This document shows positions 61,410-64,000 of a stretch of 64,000 bases of DNA, piece after piece. The DNA is from Sporomusa acidovorans (GTDB lineage: Bacteria > Bacillota > Negativicutes > Sporomusales > Sporomusaceae): the NCBI RefSeq assembly GCF_900101845.1, contig NZ_FNAM01000014.1:56751-120750 (forward strand), read 5' to 3'. Made by a program: the position numbers and the translations under genes. Every line of letters starts with the position of its first letter. Positions within the stretch are counted from its first letter, which is position 1. The notes beneath the pieces were generated by a model, which made no database searches, was not told the origin of the DNA, and saw only the letters and a program-made list of their open reading frames with translations.

Positions 61410-62435
61410 GTGAAATGTACAGCACGAATAAGAAGGATAACGTACTACTTCCCGCCCACGACACTTAGTAATAATGACCTGATAGAAAGCATGGGAATAA
61501 AAAAGTGGTCAGAAGATGATATTTACCAAAAAACAGGAATAATAAAACGTCATATTGTGCAGCCGAATGAAACGGCTTTGGATTTGGGTATACAAGCAGT
61601 AAAAAAAATGTTTGACGATAATATATGCAGTGCTTCAGAAATAGATTTTTTATTATTTTGTACACAAAGCCCAGATTATTTTTTACCAGCCTCAGCGTGC
61701 ATTATGCATGATAAATTAGGGTTGAATAATAATTGTGGTGCTTTAGATTATAATCAAGGATGTTCGGGGTATATATATGGATTAAGTTTAGCTAAAGGAT
61801 TAATTGAATCTGGTAATGCTAAAAATGTATTACTAGTTACGTCTGAAACTTATTCAAAATTCATTAATAAAAAAGATCGTAGTACTAGAACTATCTTTGG
61901 AGATGGTGCAGCAGCTACTCTAATTGGGGCCGTCGAATCGGATCATGATTTTATTGGATCCATGGTGTTTGGCACCAATGGCAAGGGTGCTCCAAATCTG
62001 ATAGTAACTGCAGGAGGCATGCGTTTACCATTATCAGATAAAGTGAAAACTGAATTTGAAGATGAAGATGGAAATATTCGCAGCCAAGCAAATCTGTATA
62101 TGAATGGACCAGAGATCTTTAACTTTGCTTTACAGGTGGTGCCTAAAACTGTACAAGAAGTTCTCAGTAAAGTTAAGTTAGGAATAGAAGATATAGATTA
62201 CTTTGTTTTTCATCAGGCAAATAAATTTATGCTAGAACATCTGCGTAAAAAGATGAAGATTATGAAAGATAAATTTTGGGTCGATCTTAGTGAGTGCGGT
62301 AATACTGTATCCGCTAGTATACCTATTGCAGTAAGAATGGCCATGGACGCAGGTAAAATTAAGACAGGAGATTATGTTATGTTGGTAGGCTTTGGAGTAG
62401 GGTATTCATGGGGCGCCTGTTTGATTAAAATATAG
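61410..62435 (+). CDS. Beta-ketoacyl-ACP synthase III-like enzyme
   Basis: A 341-residue KAS III/FabH family protein, starting GTG 61410 with AGAGAGG about ten bases upstream. The catalytic triad is complete: Cys118 (DYNQGCSGYIYGLSLA), His268 (FVFHQANKFMLEHL) and Asn298 (SECGNTVSASIPIAV). It should condense an acyl group with an acyl carrier protein, and the ACP gene follows directly. It stands inside the glycan cluster, so it is probably not for bulk fatty-acid synthesis, but for an acyl group to be placed on a sugar. Confidence 0.92.
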   Translation: MKCTARIRRITYYFPPTTLSNNDLIESMGIKKWSEDDIYQKTGIIKRHIVQPNETALDLGIQAVKKMFDDNICSASEIDFLLFCTQSPDYFLPASACIMHDKLGLNNNCGALDYNQGCSGYIYGLSLAKGLIESGNAKNVLLVTSETYSKFINKKDRSTRTIFGDGAAATLIGAVESDHDFIGSMVFGTNGKGAPNLIVTAGGMRLPLSDKVKTEFEDEDGNIRSQANLYMNGPEIFNFALQVVPKTVQEVLSKVKLGIEDIDYFVFHQANKFMLEHLRKKMKIMKDKFWVDLSECGNTVSASIPIAVRMAMDAGKIKTGDYVMLVGFGVGYSWGACLIKI

Positions 62436-62459
62436 CAATCGAGAGGGAGTGTTTTACCG

Positions 62460-62708
62460 ATGATGATGGAAGATAAAGCATTTTATGAAAAATTTGCAGA
62501 AATGCTAGAAATCTCTCCGGCGAAGGTTAATGAAGGTCTGGTGCTAAAAGATACTAGTTGGGATTCATTGGCGGTAATGGCAACTATTGCGATGATAGAT
62601 GATATTTATAATGTGACCGTTCCCGGGAAAAAATTATCACAATGTCAAACAGCTGGAGATATCTTGGCTCTTGTACAAATGGAAACAAGTAAAAAGGCGG
62701 ACATATAA
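62460..62708 (+). CDS. Acyl carrier protein (cluster-specific)
   Basis: An 82-residue ACP. Ser36 in WDSLAVMATIAMIDD is the phosphopantetheine site (D-S-L). The fold is the usual four helices. Three in-frame ATGs at 62460, 62463 and 62466 follow GGGAG. It differs from the housekeeping AcpP in the motif DTSWDSL. It is one base short of overlapping the next gene and follows the KAS III gene by 24 bases, so the two are expected to act together. Confidence 0.88.
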   Translation: MMMEDKAFYEKFAEMLEISPAKVNEGLVLKDTSWDSLAVMATIAMIDDIYNVTVPGKKLSQCQTAGDILALVQMETSKKADI

Positions 62709-63391
62709 TGCAAAGTAGGGAAGATATTGTAATTGTGGGACTTGGTGAAATTGCCGAAATTGCAATGGACTATTTTTCCTATGATTCACCTTATAAAGTT
62801 GTGGCATTTAGTGCTGAGAGTAGTTATATAAAGGATAATACTTTTTTAGGGTTACCTATTGTTGAGTTGGAAAGCATAACAGATTATTTTTCACCAAAGA
62901 CATATAAAATTTTTGTAGCCATCGGCTATGATAGTTTAAATCGTGGGAGAGCCAGATTATATCAAAAATGCAAAGAAAAGGGTTACTCGTTTGTTTCTTA
63001 TATTAGTTCAAAAGCATTCATTGGTTCTGAAGTTGAAATAGGTGAAAATTGTTTTATATTAGAACATAATGTGGTTCAGAGGAAGGCAAAGATTGGAAAT
63101 GATGTTACCTTGTGGAGTGGTAATCACATTGGCCATCGCACTGTTATAGAGGATCATTGTTTCTTTTCTTCGCATATAGCTATTTCAGGATATTGCCGGA
63201 TTGGTAGTAGTTGTTTTTGGGGGATTAACAGTTGTGCTGCAGATCACGTTGCGATAGCTTCTGACTGTTTAATAGGCGCTGGAACTGTTGTCCTTTCTGA
63301 TACATCGCCAGGAAAAGTGTATCGGGGAAATCCTGCAAAGGCTGCACACATTTCCAGTTATAGCGCGTTCGGTATAAAAATGGAGGAATAG
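62708..63391 (+). CDS. NeuD/PglD-like sugar acyltransferase
   Basis: A 227-residue left-handed beta-helix acyltransferase. The N-terminal DIVIVGLGEIAEIAMDYF is the PglD/NeuD Rossmann-like domain. Then hexapeptide turns follow: IGSEVEIGENCFILEHNVVQ, AKIGNDVTLWSGNHIGHRTV, HVAIASDCLIGAGTVVLSDT. The catalytic His of PglD-type enzymes can be assigned to SGNHIGHR. It transfers an acyl group from a carrier to an amino sugar. The TAATG overlap with the ACP gene suggests coupling, perhaps using acyl-ACP as donor. Confidence 0.88.
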   Translation: MQSREDIVIVGLGEIAEIAMDYFSYDSPYKVVAFSAESSYIKDNTFLGLPIVELESITDYFSPKTYKIFVAIGYDSLNRGRARLYQKCKEKGYSFVSYISSKAFIGSEVEIGENCFILEHNVVQRKAKIGNDVTLWSGNHIGHRTVIEDHCFFSSHIAISGYCRIGSSCFWGINSCAADHVAIASDCLIGAGTVVLSDTSPGKVYRGNPAKAAHISSYSAFGIKMEE

Positions 63392-63392
63392 A

Positions 63393-64000
63393 GTGAATAC
63401 AAATAAGACTGATATTTTCCAACGGTTAAAAAGGGTAACATTTGAAGATTTTAAGCAAATGGCATTAGATAATACGTTATCTACTCACGAAAAAATTGGG
63501 TTTCCTGATAGTTATCGTCAAGATTATACAAAAGCAATAGTAGAAGATATTTCACGAAAAATTCCGGCTTTTGCTGAAAGACAAAAAACGATTTTGGATA
63601 TCGGCTGTGGATGTGATGAATTAGCAATAAATATTATTAAATATTGTGAGAAGCAGCAACATCGGCTTATTTTGATAGATTCAAATGAAATGCTATCACT
63701 ATTACCAAATTATGAATTTGTAGAAAAGTATCCATGTAAATTTCCTGAGAATGATACCTTTATTAGTAGATATCGTGATAGTGTGGATGGAATTCTTGTT
63801 TATAGTGTTTTACAGCATATTATATTAGAGGCTAATTTATTTAGTTTTATTGATAAAGCCTTAGAGTTACTGAAAGCCGGAGGTACTCTTCTATTAGGTG
63901 ATATACCTAATATTTCAAAGAGAAAACGTTTTTTTAGTTCACCTAGTGGTATAAAGACGCACCAAAATTTTACGGGAACTGATGAAATACCTCAAATTAA
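63393..64000 (+). CDS. SAM-dependent methyltransferase (3' end outside window)
   Basis: Only the first ~202 codons are in the window; the frame is open to the end. GTG 63393 is six bases after GGAGG. The SAM-binding motif is TILDIGCGCDELAINIIKYC (~67-86), and LILIDSNEMLSLLP, ILVYSVLQHIILEANLFSFI and KAGGTLLLGDIPN are the further class I methyltransferase strands. It follows the acyltransferase by one base, so it belongs to the glycan cluster and probably methylates a sugar or an acyl side chain. Confidence 0.85.
   Translation, partial: MNTNKTDIFQRLKRVTFEDFKQMALDNTLSTHEKIGFPDSYRQDYTKAIVEDISRKIPAFAERQKTILDIGCGCDELAINIIKYCEKQQHRLILIDSNEMLSLLPNYEFVEKYPCKFPENDTFISRYRDSVDGILVYSVLQHIILEANLFSFIDKALELLKAGGTLLLGDIPNISKRKRFFSSPSGIKTHQNFTGTDEIPQI

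Overview
The window looks like chromosome from an anaerobic, flagellated member of the Negativicutes, the Firmicutes lineage that keeps an outer membrane. Sporomusa or a close relative is the best guess. The evidence is the mix of genes: Firmicute-style AGGAGG ribosome binding sites, three TolC-type outer-membrane channels with MacA/MacB-like partners, a methanol:corrinoid methyltransferase system feeding tetrahydrofolate (methylotrophic acetogenesis), menaquinone synthesis by the futalosine route, and a lactate-dehydrogenase/Etf complex of the acetogen type. The organism assignment is inference; no rRNA or tRNA gene is present.

1-8.5 kb: the 3' end of a sigma-54-dependent activator is followed by a -24/-12 promoter with exact GG-N10-GC spacing. 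The genes behind it encode a DUF1537 four-carbon-acid sugar kinase, an IlvD/Edd dehydratase and PanB. Two terminators and a decayed SDR-like fragment separate these from etfB-etfA-glcD-like genes. EtfA carries an N-terminal Fe-S domain, as in bifurcating lactate dehydrogenases. 8.5-10.3 kb holds small genes: a Cys-rich small protein, DUF190, a HAD protein and a secreted peptide.

10.3-16.8 kb: a two-component system and a complete efflux operon (tolC, macA-like, ABC ATPase, MacB permease). 16.8-20.7 kb, minus strand: mqnE-mqnA-mqnC followed by an MTAP-type nucleoside phosphorylase. 20.9-22.3 kb: a secreted protein and an AlkD-like protein.

22.4-31.8 kb: a methanol-utilisation island behind a good sigma-A promoter. 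It contains DUF1638, a corrinoid-reactivating Fe-S/ASKHA protein, a PocR-AraC regulator, an extra corrinoid protein, mtaC, mtaB, a methyl-THF methyltransferase, a short CobW-like GTPase with an unknown partner, and an XRE regulator. 32-34.8 kb: DUF1848 and YtcJ-like amidohydrolase genes.

34.8-42.6 kb: a second two-component system (minus strand) diverges from a second tolC/macA/macB-permease set that lacks its own ATPase. A third, solitary tolC with its own promoter follows.

42.8-55.8 kb: late flagellar genes: flgD, flgE, two flgK paralogues, flgL, fliD, a chaperone-like gene, fliS, csrA (58 codons) and a large flagellin gene. FlgL contains a 27-residue tandem repeat. Hook and cap proteins share an inserted Ser/Thr-rich module. 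The flagellin leader carries CsrA-like sites. 55.9-64 kb: an AT-rich flagellin-modification-like island with three glycosyltransferases, one of them fused to a methyltransferase, then a KAS III-like enzyme, an acyl carrier protein, a NeuD/PglD-like acyltransferase and a methyltransferase cut by the window end. Together these suggest a glycan carrying an acyl group, probably on flagellin.
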